Shown: positions 17,506 to 25,804, counted from the stretch's first letter. The stretch is DNA of 64,000 nucleotides from JAJYSO01 sp964586655 (GCA_964586655.1 CAZPGY010000003.1:1-64000); one strand, 5' to 3'. The notes: generated from the sequence alone by a model not told the origin. A program made the numbers and translations.

Positions 17506-18771
17506 TTATTCTGTTCTTAAAGCATCTACAGGTTTAATGCGTATGGCATTCTGTGCCGGAATTAAACCGGCCAACAAACCGGATCCGACCAAAATGACTA
17601 AGGCAGCAGTAATTGCCCCCAGTCCAACGCTTGGATTGACAAACATGATATCTGAATTATCGGCCATATCCAACAGGTAATTGACTACCCACAAAATGCC
17701 GGTGGCAAATGCAATGCCTGCCATACCGGAAATAATGGTTAAGAAAACCGATTCAAATAGAACTTGTCCTCTGATAGACCATGGGGTGGCTCCAATGGCG
17801 CGACGCACCCCTATTTCTTTGGTGCGTTCTTTGACCACAATGAGCATGATATTGCTGATTCCGATGATGCCGGACAACAAAACTAAGATGCCGACAAAAT
17901 AGGCCACAGCATTAAGGGTGATGATAAGTCCGTTTACTTTGTTAAACATTTGATAGAGGTCGAAGTCGCCAATGGCGCGATCGTCTTGGGGAGCAATGTG
18001 ATGCCGTTCTTTGATGACCTGAAATACTTGATCTTTGAGTTTGGTGATGGAATGGTCGTCATCAGCAGTAATCGCCATAAACCCTACATAATCTCCGGTG
18101 TGAAAAGCCAGTCCGTAAGTGGTAAAAGGAATGAATATTTCCTTGGTGGCTTCCTCGGCATCACGACCGCCCATGGCCTTTTTGTTATAAACGCCCACGA
18201 CCTGAAAACCCACGCCATTGATTTTGATATAGGTGCCCAAGACCTCTTCGTCGCTGTCGTATAGAGTAGAGACCACCGATTTGCCGATTACGGCTACTTT
18301 TCGTCTTTTTTCAATGTCAATATGGTTGATAAAACGCCCGGCAAGGATGTCCATGGGCTGCTGTTTAATAATTTCCGGATAATCTCCATAGACATTGAAA
18401 GCCCCCGATTTTAAGCCGCGGGTAACATTGTTGTCTCCGCCAAAACCGCCCAGCCTGTTGCGAGGAGAGACATATTTTAGTCCGGGAACATTGTGTTTTA
18501 TGGCAGCCACATCGCCGAGTTTGAAGTTGTAGCGTCGCCCTTTGTTATAGCCTTCATAGGAAATGGTGGTCGGGCGTGTCCACATAAACATTGAATTGGT
18601 GGCCAATCCGCTAAAACCTTGTTTAACGCCATTGCCTAATCCATTGCCGGCTGCCAAAAGGATGACCAGAATAAAGATGCCCCAAAATACGCCAAAAGCC
18701 GTCATAATGGTTCTAAACCAATTGGCGCTTAGCGATTCCAATATTTCGTCCCATTGGTCTCTTTTAAACAT
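17506..18771 (-). CDS. MacB-type ABC transporter permease (second of a pair)
   Basis: 421 residues. FtsX/MacB topology: one N-terminal helix (about 20-42), a large periplasmic domain (about 43-285) and three C-terminal helices. The cytoplasmic coupling sequence VVKERTKEIGVRRAIGATP is conserved. It starts one base after the stop of the preceding permease, so translation is probably coupled. There is no fused ATPase domain; the ATPase is the separate gene at 20010-20711. The pair may assemble as a heterodimer. The substrate is not evident; MacB relatives export peptides, lipoproteins or macrolides. Confidence 0.9.
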   Translation of the reverse strand: MFKRDQWDEILESLSANWFRTIMTAFGVFWGIFILVILLAAGNGLGNGVKQGFSGLATNSMFMWTRPTTISYEGYNKGRRYNFKLGDVAAIKHNVPGLKYVSPRNRLGGFGGDNNVTRGLKSGAFNVYGDYPEIIKQQPMDILAGRFINHIDIEKRRKVAVIGKSVVSTLYDSDEEVLGTYIKINGVGFQVVGVYNKKAMGGRDAEEATKEIFIPFTTYGLAFHTGDYVGFMAITADDDHSITKLKDQVFQVIKERHHIAPQDDRAIGDFDLYQMFNKVNGLIITLNAVAYFVGILVLLSGIIGISNIMLIVVKERTKEIGVRRAIGATPWSIRGQVLFESVFLTIISGMAGIAFATGILWVVNYLLDMADNSDIMFVNPSVGLGAITAALVILVGSGLLAGLIPAQNAIRIKPVDALRTE

Positions 18772-18772
18772 C

Positions 18773-20017
18773 TTATTCGTCTCTTAAGGCTATTATAGGT
18801 TTTATTTTAGCCGCTTTCCAGGCCGGGAAAAATCCTGCAAGGGCGCCGGCGATAATCAATATGATGACGGTAGAAACGGCAATATTGAAATTGACCGAAG
18901 GATTCCGTAAAAATCGACTTTGAATCATAGGACCCACAAATTCGAGCAGCGCCATTCCAATGATGAGTCCCAAAAACCCCGCAATGGCGGTAATAAAGAT
19001 AGATTCGTGTAAAATCATCCACACAATAGACCAGGGTTTGGCGCCTAAGGCTTTACGTATGCCAATTTCTTTGGTGCGTTCTTTAACGATGATCAGCATT
19101 ACATTGCCCACGCCTACAATACCGGCCAAGAGCGTGGCAATGCCTACTACCCAAAAGAACAAATTCAGGCTTGAGGTCATGGTGTAAATGCGTTTGGCCT
19201 CTTCCAACGAATTGCTGATTGAAATGGCCGATTCATCGTTGGGGGCCACTTTGTGGGCTTCTTTCAATTGTGCGGTAACGGCCTCAATAAAATTGTTGGA
19301 AATGGCCAGGGCTTTGTCAAAATCCTCTTGTTGGGGAAGTGTGAAAGCCATATTTCTTATTTTATTTCCTGCATTAAATACGTTTTGAGCAGTAGTGATG
19401 GGAATAAAAACCCTGGATTCCTGACGATCACCTCCGGGATCAGAATACACGCCGATTACCTTAAAATTAATTCCTGATATTTTGATGTTTTTTTGCAGGG
19501 GAGAAGCCTTGCGAAACAGGTCGTTTTTTACTTTTTGGCCAATGACCACTACTTTGGCGTTGTATTTTAGGTCGTGATGGTTCAAATACCGACCGGCGAC
19601 CATGCTTTCATTTTCTAAAAATTGATAATCGGGATAAACGCCTTCTACCCTGTAGCTGTTGGATTGGTTTTTATAGGTTACCATGGAGCTCCAGATGCGG
19701 TATAGGGAAGATTTATACTCAATAACATCATCATATTTACTGGAGATCAACCGGTAGTCTTTATTTTTAAACTGGATATCACGGTTTTTATTGAGGCCTT
19801 TATAAGATATTGAGGTCTCCCCGGGCCAAATGTTGATGCGATTGGTGGCATCATTTTGAAATTCATGGGTGATGCCGTTTTGAATTCCCTGTCCTACGCC
19901 CAAAAGAATGACCAGAATAAAAATCCCGGACAGCACGGAAACTCCGGTCAGAAAAGAACGCAACTTGTTCTTTCTGATGGTTTCAAAAATTTCTTCCCAA
20001 CGTTCGAGGTCAAACAT
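18773..20017 (-). CDS. MacB-type ABC transporter permease (first of a pair)
   Basis: 414 residues, same architecture as its downstream neighbour: N-terminal helix, large periplasmic domain, three C-terminal helices, and the motif VKERTKEIGIRKALGAKP. The two permeases are clearly paralogues but diverged in the periplasmic region. The start chosen is ATG 20017 (MFDLERWEEIF), which matches the start of the second permease (MFKRDQWDEIL) and overlaps the ATPase stop by 8 bases. A longer frame to 20053 would add 12 unlikely residues. Confidence 0.9.
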   Translation of the reverse strand: MFDLERWEEIFETIRKNKLRSFLTGVSVLSGIFILVILLGVGQGIQNGITHEFQNDATNRINIWPGETSISYKGLNKNRDIQFKNKDYRLISSKYDDVIEYKSSLYRIWSSMVTYKNQSNSYRVEGVYPDYQFLENESMVAGRYLNHHDLKYNAKVVVIGQKVKNDLFRKASPLQKNIKISGINFKVIGVYSDPGGDRQESRVFIPITTAQNVFNAGNKIRNMAFTLPQQEDFDKALAISNNFIEAVTAQLKEAHKVAPNDESAISISNSLEEAKRIYTMTSSLNLFFWVVGIATLLAGIVGVGNVMLIIVKERTKEIGIRKALGAKPWSIVWMILHESIFITAIAGFLGLIIGMALLEFVGPMIQSRFLRNPSVNFNIAVSTVIILIIAGALAGFFPAWKAAKIKPIIALRDE

Positions 20018-20711
20018 TTTCCAGTGCTTTTTTTTGTTCGATATAAGAATCATCTAAAATAACCCCGTCTTTGAGGTTGACAATCCTTTTGGTCATGTGC
20101 GCAATATCTTCTTCGTGGGTAACTACCAAGATGGTTTTGCCTTCGTCATTAATTTCTTGAATAAGATTCATGATTTCATAAGAAGTCTTGGTATCCAAGG
20201 CTCCGGTGGGTTCGTCGGCCAATAGTACTTTGGGGTCACTGGCGAGTGCGCGAGCAATAGCCACGCGCTGCTTTTGCCCTCCCGATAACTGATTGGGCAG
20301 GTGATCAGCCCATTTAGCCAATCCTACTTTGTCTAAATAGTCCAGGGCTTTTTCAAGGCGTTCTTTGCGTTTCACCCCCTGATAATAAAGTGGTAAAGCA
20401 ACATTGTCTAAGGCTGATTTGTAATTGATGAGATTGAAGGATTGGAAAATAAATCCGAGAAATTTATTCCGATAGCGTGCCGCCACTTTCTCGTTGAGGT
20501 TTTTAATGGGAACGCCGTCCAAAACATAAGCTCCTTCATCGGCTTCGTCCAAAATTCCTAAGATATTGAGTAAGGTGGATTTTCCCGATCCCGAAGACCC
20601 CATAATAGAGACCAGTTCACCTTCTTCAATATTGAAATTAAGGCCTTTTAGAACATGAAGAGAAGTTGCGCCCGTTTTATAGGATTTGTGTAGGTCTTCA
20701 ATTTTGATCAT
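20010..20711 (-). CDS. ABC transporter ATP-binding protein (MacB/LolD type)
   Basis: 233 residues. Walker A is GSSGSGKST, the Q-loop follows in FIFQSFNLINYKS, the signature is LSGGQKQRVAIARAL, Walker B is VLLADEPTGALD and the H-loop is VTHEED. This is the LolD/MacB class that powers FtsX-type permeases from the cytoplasm. The start is taken at ATG 20711 (MIKIEDLHKSYK); an upstream frame to 20741 would add ten residues. It is the first gene of the operon ATPase-permease-permease-adaptor-TolC-tsaB. A 14-bp palindrome lies 18 bases upstream of the start. Confidence 0.94.
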   Translation of the reverse strand: MIKIEDLHKSYKTGATSLHVLKGLNFNIEEGELVSIMGSSGSGKSTLLNILGILDEADEGAYVLDGVPIKNLNEKVAARYRNKFLGFIFQSFNLINYKSALDNVALPLYYQGVKRKERLEKALDYLDKVGLAKWADHLPNQLSGGQKQRVAIARALASDPKVLLADEPTGALDTKTSYEIMNLIQEINDEGKTILVVTHEEDIAHMTKRIVNLKDGVILDDSYIEQKKALENV

Positions 20712-20728
20712 AACGTTGAATAAAAACA

Positions 20729-20742
20729 AGTGGAAATCCACT
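20729..20742. promoter_or_regulatory. palindrome in the leader of the pump operon
   Basis: AGTGGAAATCCACT is a 6-bp-arm palindrome with an AA centre, 18 bases upstream of the ATPase start. It could be an operator. Further upstream the minus strand reads TATTTTTC, one mismatch from the -7 consensus. Confidence 0.35.
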
Positions 20743-20817
20743 AATTATACCAATAAGACGGGAAAAATAGGCGTTTGTTACATTTTATGCTGTTATTTAA
20801 TTGTTAAACAATTCGCC

Positions 20818-21048
20818 TTAATGGGCTCGTTCTTTTTTGATGATTCGATAGACCACATAGCCGGTAATGGCTACAAGGATATAGGGAAAAACCATTAAGT
20901 AAACAATCCCGTGATTGATACCTTCGGCCATCTCTTGTTGACCACTGGTTTGTAGAGCCGCTCTGCACATGGCACACTGGGCATTGGAGAGGAGCGGAAT
21001 ACCCAGAAAAAGAATAAGGAGAATTAATTTATGCTGGAAAGATTTCAT
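20818..21048 (-). CDS. small CAMC-motif membrane protein of the cytochrome oxidase cluster
   Basis: 76 residues. A signal peptide (residues 1-23, ending LLSNAQ) would leave a mature protein that begins with CAMCRAAL, followed by one transmembrane helix (about 46-67) and a basic cytoplasmic tail. Two Cys separated by two residues at the mature N-terminus, on the periplasmic side, could bind copper or heme or undergo redox change. It follows the SCO gene by 91 bases on the same strand, so a role in oxidase assembly is inferred. I know of no named family. Confidence 0.7.
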   Translation of the reverse strand: MKSFQHKLILLILFLGIPLLSNAQCAMCRAALQTSGQQEMAEGINHGIVYLMVFPYILVAITGYVVYRIIKKERAH

Positions 21049-21139
21049 AATGATCTATTTTTAAGCCGATAAGCAATGCAAAGTTATTAAAAAAATGGTT
21101 GCATAAAAGCAATGATGGATTCTTTCACACTTTATTGAA

Positions 21140-21898
21140 TTATTGAACGTGTAAGAGCCATTTGATGTCCTCAATGAGTTTGTTTACTTGTGAGGTTTGC
21201 CCAATATCGTTGTGGGTACCTCGGTGAATATATCCTCGATAATACAATATGGGGTTGCCAAATTCGTCTTTCCGCGAGCGGATATAGCCATTTTTATCAA
21301 TCAAAACAAACATGCCGTCATGAAGAATTCCACCGGGTTCTGCGGGGTCTTTTAAAGCGTTTAGCTTGAAGCCCTGCCGAGCAAGTTTATAGATCTTGCT
21401 GCGGTTGCCGGTTAAAAAATGCCAGTTGGGATTGGTGATTCCGTGTTTTTCGGCATATTCTTTTAAAACCTTCGGGGTGTCATATTCGGGATCTATGGTA
21501 AAGGAGGCAATTCCAAATTTTTTATTGCCTTTAAAAGTTTGAGATACCGCAATCAAATTTTGGTTCATAATGGGGCAAATGGTGGGGCAGGAGGTGTAGA
21601 AGAACTCCACCACATATACCATGTTTTTGTAGTCTTCATTGGTAATGGTATCGCCATTTTGATCGATAAATTTAAAAGAAGGGGCTTTTGCTTTTTCGCC
21701 ATTCAAAATTACATACCCCACTTTTCGTTCCTTGTCCGGATTTTCTTTATTAGGAAGACCTTTTAAACCGGATACCTCGTCGCGGCTTATGAAGAGGTCG
21801 TCTCGGGCGTCACGCAGTTTGAATTCTTTGATAACCCATAATCCAAATAGCAAGATGATGATGCACAACCCAATAATATAACCTTTTTTTCGTCTCAT
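21140..21898 (-). CDS. SCO1/SenC-family copper chaperone
   Basis: 252 residues. One N-terminal anchor (residues 6-24) and a periplasmic thioredoxin fold. The copper-binding CxxxC is in SCPTICPIMNQNL, and the distant conserved His is in GGILHDGMFVLID. SCO proteins deliver copper to, or reduce the Cys of, the CuA site of cytochrome oxidase subunit II. It overlaps the upstream Cys-less thioredoxin-like gene by 4 bases (ATGA), so the two are translationally coupled. This and the oxidase genes just upstream support the role. Confidence 0.92.
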   Translation of the reverse strand: MRRKKGYIIGLCIIILLFGLWVIKEFKLRDARDDLFISRDEVSGLKGLPNKENPDKERKVGYVILNGEKAKAPSFKFIDQNGDTITNEDYKNMVYVVEFFYTSCPTICPIMNQNLIAVSQTFKGNKKFGIASFTIDPEYDTPKVLKEYAEKHGITNPNWHFLTGNRSKIYKLARQGFKLNALKDPAEPGGILHDGMFVLIDKNGYIRSRKDEFGNPILYYRGYIHRGTHNDIGQTSQVNKLIEDIKWLLHVQ

Positions 21899-22581
21899 TT
21901 TTCCTCCTGGTGTTTGATGATGTCTCTTTCTTTTTTCTTGAGTTTTAGTCGATATTCGGCCAGCAACACCTTGATATCGTCTAACATGGTATTGCGCATA
22001 GCCGATATAGACCGAGTGTCATAACCGTATAAGGTAAGAGTGGTGGGGCGGTCATTTTCTTTTTGCCCGCGCAGGTTTCCTTTTTTGTCAATGATAAAAA
22101 CGAAGGGAGAAGCGTAATCTTCATTGAGCTCAACATCGGTTTGCAGCTTGTCAAATACCTGTTTGATGGCGTCGAGAGAGCCAAAGCCAAAATACCAACG
22201 CGCTAAGCTGTCACCGGTAAAAGCCTGCAAATCTTTAAGGAGATTTTTGGCTTGTTTTTCCAATCCGTTTTCTGCCAATACCACCACTTGAAAGTTTTTG
22301 TAAATTTTGTTTTCCTGATAGATTTCGGCATTGAGATTAAAGGCATTGCCCTGCATATTGTCAATACTCTTTCCAAAAAAACATAGTACGGTGATTTTTC
22401 CTTCAAAACTAAGCTTGGTTTTGGGGTTGAGGGGGGTGAATTTTTCAAGTCCTTGTACGTTTTTGGTTCTGACGGGAAGGTGTACAAAATTGTGTGCCGC
22501 CGTTGCAAAAAGGATGTAAACGGAGATGGGCAAGGTGAACAGGACAATGAGGATAAACGCTTTTTTTATGGCGGGGTTCAT
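21895..22581 (-). CDS. membrane-anchored thioredoxin-like protein without Cys pair
   Basis: 228 residues. An N-terminal helix (about 8-27) anchors a periplasmic domain. The domain has a thioredoxin/SCO-like pattern (KITVLCFFG where the active site would start, then FQVVVLAEN, then SPFVFIIDKKGNLRG), but the CxxxC is replaced by FFGKSIDNMQG, so it cannot bind copper in the SCO manner. The C-terminus is a charged helix. It overlaps SCO by 4 bases and probably works with it. The frame opens at TTG 22587, but ATG 22581 (MNPAIKKAF) is preferred. The fold call is from pattern only. Confidence 0.65.
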   Translation of the reverse strand: MNPAIKKAFILIVLFTLPISVYILFATAAHNFVHLPVRTKNVQGLEKFTPLNPKTKLSFEGKITVLCFFGKSIDNMQGNAFNLNAEIYQENKIYKNFQVVVLAENGLEKQAKNLLKDLQAFTGDSLARWYFGFGSLDAIKQVFDKLQTDVELNEDYASPFVFIIDKKGNLRGQKENDRPTTLTLYGYDTRSISAMRNTMLDDIKVLLAEYRLKLKKKERDIIKHQEEK

Positions 22582-22597
22582 AGGCAAACAGCTTATG

Positions 22598-22605
22598 CAA
22601 AATTA
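22598..22605 (-). promoter_or_regulatory. -7 promoter element of the SCO gene group
   Basis: TAATTTTG on the minus strand, 17 bases before ATG 22581. It directly abuts, and shares one base with, the U-tract side of the terminator at 22605-22633, so the SCO group has its own promoter just after the end of the oxidase operon. Confidence 0.6.
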
Positions 22606-22633
22606 AAAAAGACGACCCTAAAAGCCGTCTTTT
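22605..22633 (-). terminator. Rho-independent terminator of the cytochrome oxidase operon
   Basis: On the minus strand AAAAGACG and CGTCTTTT form an 8-bp stem (22626-22633 with 22607-22614), followed by TTTTTTAA. It lies 27 bases past the stop of the subunit IV gene. Confidence 0.75.
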
Positions 22634-22659
22634 AAAGATATTAATATGTTAAAGTATGA

Positions 22660-23028
22660 CTAAAAATTCCACAATACATATCCGTTGTGAATTACATCGT
22701 GTAAATAATCCCCTTCTGCCAGGAAGATAAAAATAATATAGCCCAGGTAAAAGACAATGGTCCAAATGACCGCCCTTCTCAAGCTGGGGGCCTCTTGTTC
22801 CATATGCATAAAGGTCCAGGTAATATAATAGGCTTTAACGATGGTGAGGATGATAAAAATCCAAGTGAGCAGCTCCATATTCCAAAAGGAGGCTTCTACT
22901 AAAAATTCCGGACGAATAATCCCTAAGAGTACCTCGACGGAGGTGACTACTGCCAATATCCAAAAGACCATCCAGATACGTCTAACCTGGTTGTGATGCT
23001 TTTTTTTCTGTGTGATTGTTTCAGACAT
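22660..23028 (-). CDS. cytochrome c oxidase subunit IV-family protein
   Basis: 122 residues with three hydrophobic helices (about 18-38, 46-68, 83-104). The pattern RRIWMVFWILAVVTSVEVLLG, then YYITWTFMHMEQE, fits the prokaryotic COX4 (CyoD-like) family, a small accessory subunit of heme-copper oxidases in the inner membrane. It is the last gene of the operon after two subunit III genes and is followed by a terminator. The catalytic subunits I and II are not in this window. Confidence 0.85.
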   Translation of the reverse strand: MSETITQKKKHHNQVRRIWMVFWILAVVTSVEVLLGIIRPEFLVEASFWNMELLTWIFIILTIVKAYYITWTFMHMEQEAPSLRRAVIWTIVFYLGYIIFIFLAEGDYLHDVIHNGYVLWNF

Positions 23029-23061
23029 TTTTTTATTTTTTTAGGTTAAACCGATTTAAAA

Positions 23062-24045
23062 CTATACCAGATAGAAAAAGGTAAATACAAAGACCCATAC
23101 CAAGTCGACGAAGTGCCAATAGAGTCCCGCTTTTTCTACCATGAGATAGGAGCCCCGTCTTTCATAGGTTCCCACCAATACATTGATAAAGATAATGGTT
23201 AGAACCACTAAACCTATGGTCACGTGAAAGCCGTGAAAACCGGTGATAAAGAAAAAGAAATCTGCAAAGAGCGGGTGTCCATATTCATTATGGGTGAGGT
23301 TGGCTCCTCTAACAATGCCCACTGCTTTGTTTTCCAGTAATTTAATAGATTCTTCGCGAGACAGCATTATTTTATGCCCGTCTTCTCCGGTTAAGGGAAG
23401 GCGCAGACGCAAATCTTCATGAGCCATAAAGCCTGCTTTCACTTCGGCAAGAGAATAGTTGGGCAATTCGCGTTCGGTCATAAACCACAGTCCGTCACGA
23501 CGATCTAACTGTGTGCGCGTTTTGTCGTTTGAAGCGGCCGCAAAGTCTTGTAAAGCCACGTGCTCCCCTTCGGTATTATAGACCTGAATAATGCTTCCAC
23601 CATAGGTTTCGATAGCACCATGAGTTCCGTGAATAAAACCGGCCCACTCATAGGCTTGAGAGCCAATAAAGGTAATTCCTCCCAAGAGGGTTAGTGCCAT
23701 GTACAGGGTCACTTTCTTACGATTCATGTGGTGTCCGGCGTCAACAGCCAGTACCATGGTCACCGAAGAAAAAATCAAGAGGAAGGTCATAAAAGCCGTG
23801 TAAATCATCGGGGCTTCGACTCCCGGAAAGAAGGGAACTTCGGTAAATACTTCATCGGCGATGGGCCAGGCGTCAGAGAATTTAAATCTTGATAGGCCAT
23901 AAGCGGCTAAGAATGAGCCAAATGTTAGTGCATCGGAAGCCAAAAAGAACCACATCATCATCTTGCCGTAGGTCACCTTCATCGGTGCTTTTCCGCCTCC
24001 CCAAATACTGTTTTCAGTACCTGTTTTTGCCACAGTTGAATCCAT
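23062..24045 (-). CDS. heme-copper oxidase subunit III, long form with insertion
   Basis: 327 residues. Subunit III core helices are present: KMMMWFFLASDALTFGSFLAAYG at the N-terminus, a helix pair around 75-130, and a C-terminal half with FFFITGFHGFHVTIGL and YWHFVDLVWVFVFTFFYLV. Between the third and fourth helices lies a hydrophilic insertion of about 110 residues (roughly 140-245) that is absent from ordinary subunit III. It should face the periplasm or cytoplasm as a separate domain. The gene is 44 bases after another subunit III gene. Two adjacent subunit III genes are a known feature of flavobacterial caa3-type clusters. Confidence 0.88.
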   Translation of the reverse strand: MDSTVAKTGTENSIWGGGKAPMKVTYGKMMMWFFLASDALTFGSFLAAYGLSRFKFSDAWPIADEVFTEVPFFPGVEAPMIYTAFMTFLLIFSSVTMVLAVDAGHHMNRKKVTLYMALTLLGGITFIGSQAYEWAGFIHGTHGAIETYGGSIIQVYNTEGEHVALQDFAAASNDKTRTQLDRRDGLWFMTERELPNYSLAEVKAGFMAHEDLRLRLPLTGEDGHKIMLSREESIKLLENKAVGIVRGANLTHNEYGHPLFADFFFFITGFHGFHVTIGLVVLTIIFINVLVGTYERRGSYLMVEKAGLYWHFVDLVWVFVFTFFYLV

Positions 24046-24089
24046 AGGAAAATATTTTGTTAAAGACTATGCAAAAATAATCAATTTTG

Positions 24090-24665
24090 TTAGCCAATGA
24101 AATTTATAAAGAAAAACAGATATAACCAGATAAAGTCTAAAAAGTGCCAAAAGGTTACACCCAGTTCTAAACCAAGTGTTTGGCTTGGTTTATATCGTTC
24201 TTTAAAATGATTATAAATTAGAACGGACAATACAATCAGGCCTGCAAACAGGTGAACAAGGTGTGAAAAGATGAGCACATAGAAGAAAGAGGAGTTGATA
24301 TTGCTCGAAGTTCCGGCCGGATAATAACCTTGTGAAACGATTTCTCCAAAACCCATTACCTGCAATACGGCAAAAGCAATTCCCAAGACCAAAGTGGCCA
24401 ATAACAAAAGTGTTGCTCGAGCGCGGTTGCCTGTTTTAATTGATCTTTTGACAAACCCAATAAGGATACTGCTGATGATGATAATTACGGTGCTCCAAGT
24501 AAAAATGGGAGGCAATCCCAAGTTGTCAACCCAATCCGGACGGCTTTCGCTGACGACATAGGCACTGGTAAAGCCTGCAAAAAACATGGTCATACTGGCC
24601 ATGGCAAACCACAGCATCATTTTTCTGGATCGTCGTCTCTTTTGTTTTTTAGTTGTCATAGCCAT
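24090..24665 (-). CDS. heme-copper oxidase subunit III, short form
   Basis: 191 residues with five predicted helices. Landmarks are KMMLWFAMASMTMFFAGFTSAYVV, VLIFSHLVHLFAGLIVL and VTFWHFLDFIWLYLFF, all typical of subunit III. The N-terminal segment is very basic. Two starts are possible: ATG 24665, or ATG 24659, which overlaps the cyoE stop as ATGA and would give 189 residues. It lies between cyoE and the long subunit III gene. Its job is probably structural support of the oxidase and proton-entry stability. Confidence 0.87.
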   Translation of the reverse strand: MAMTTKKQKRRRSRKMMLWFAMASMTMFFAGFTSAYVVSESRPDWVDNLGLPPIFTWSTVIIIISSILIGFVKRSIKTGNRARATLLLLATLVLGIAFAVLQVMGFGEIVSQGYYPAGTSSNINSSFFYVLIFSHLVHLFAGLIVLSVLIYNHFKERYKPSQTLGLELGVTFWHFLDFIWLYLFFFINFIG

Positions 24666-25558
24666 AAACGTATAAATTTATCCAGTACATAAATGATTTG
24701 TAATAAGGTAATGTATGAAACACTTGCAAACATTAGTTGTTTAGCCGATTGGGTAGTTTTGCGTTTGTAAAGGCGCACGGCAAAATAAATTAGTCCGGCC
24801 CCTAAAATGAAGATTAAGATGCCCGAAATATCAGACAAATACAACTTACCGGTGATGCCAAACATAGGAATCACTGAAATGGCAAGTGTCCATATGCTGT
24901 ATAAAATGGTTTGGAGGGCGGTGGTTTTGTCGCGTTTCCCGGTAGGTAACATAAAGAAGCCACCTTTACTGTAATCTTCATACAGCCACCAGCCCAAGGC
25001 CCAAAAATGAGGGAATTGCCAAAAAAACTGAATCATAAACAGGGTTCCGGCTTCGATGCCAAAATTATTGGTGGCCGCTACCCAGCCCAACATAAACGGG
25101 ATAGCGCCCGGGAAAGCTCCTACAAAAACCGATAAGGAGGTCTTTGTTTTCAAAGGCGTATAGGCCAATACATATAAAAGAATGGAAATGGTGCCAAATA
25201 GCGCCGTCATGGGATTGATGATATACAATACCCAAATTCCCACAATACCCATGGAGAAACCGAGAGCCATTGCCGTATTAACGCTCATGCGACCAGCGGG
25301 AAGCGGACGGTTTTTGGTGCGATCCATCAAGGTGTCTAAATCGCGCTCCATAATTTGGTTAAAAACATTGGAAGCCCCCACCAGTAAATATCCTCCTATC
25401 GCCAAAAGGAGTACGGTGACAAAGTCAATGACTTCAGCTCCGAGGAAATATCCGGCAATAGAGGAGAAAACCACACTGACCGACAAGCGCAGTTTGGTGA
25501 TCTCTTTAAAATCCGCAATAAGGTCTCGGGATTGTGCTTTTGTGGCTGTTCTTTCCAA
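24656..25558 (-). CDS. cyoE: protoheme IX farnesyltransferase (heme O synthase)
   Basis: 300 residues. A UbiA-superfamily membrane prenyltransferase that converts heme B to heme O for the oxidase. The substrate motif NQIMERDLDTLMDRTKNRPLP near residue 75 and about nine helices are present. The open frame runs upstream to 25717, but a fully consensus promoter (25581-25610) lies inside it, so the real start must be downstream. The first usable codon is TTG 25558 (M-ERTATKAQSRDLIADF), giving a family-typical 300 residues; no ATG lies before the conserved DFKEITKLRL. First gene of the oxidase operon. Confidence 0.88.
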   Translation of the reverse strand: MERTATKAQSRDLIADFKEITKLRLSVSVVFSSIAGYFLGAEVIDFVTVLLLAIGGYLLVGASNVFNQIMERDLDTLMDRTKNRPLPAGRMSVNTAMALGFSMGIVGIWVLYIINPMTALFGTISILLYVLAYTPLKTKTSLSVFVGAFPGAIPFMLGWVAATNNFGIEAGTLFMIQFFWQFPHFWALGWWLYEDYSKGGFFMLPTGKRDKTTALQTILYSIWTLAISVIPMFGITGKLYLSDISGILIFILGAGLIYFAVRLYKRKTTQSAKQLMFASVSYITLLQIIYVLDKFIRLWL

Positions 25559-25580
25559 AGAAAATTTGCTTTTTCGCGTG

Positions 25581-25610
25581 CAAAGATACTCTTTAAAAAG
25601 CGTTTGACAA
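25581..25610 (-). promoter_or_regulatory. consensus promoter of the cytochrome oxidase operon
   Basis: On the minus strand: TTG (25610-25608), 19 bases, then TATCTTTG (25588-25581). Both boxes and spacing match the Bacteroidota promoter. The first candidate start codon, TTG 25558, is 22 bases downstream of the -7 box. Confidence 0.8.
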
Positions 25611-25804
25611 GGTGGGCTTGGTGTTAAATATTTTAAGTTAAAAAGGATGGGCTTTCTCCTAATGATGCTTATCGAAATAATGAGCTCAATAAAGAGAAGA
25701 ACCTGCAACAACACCATCCATAATATTGCAACAGGCTGCGTGAGTTTTGTAAATTGCTCAATCCCTTTTGAGAAATGTGGTGTCTGTTAAGTGATTCAGG
25801 GGAG

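Noticed and set aside
25559..25717. 53-residue N-terminal extension of cyoE.
   Set aside because: Contains the operon promoter (25581-25610), so it is unlikely to be translated.
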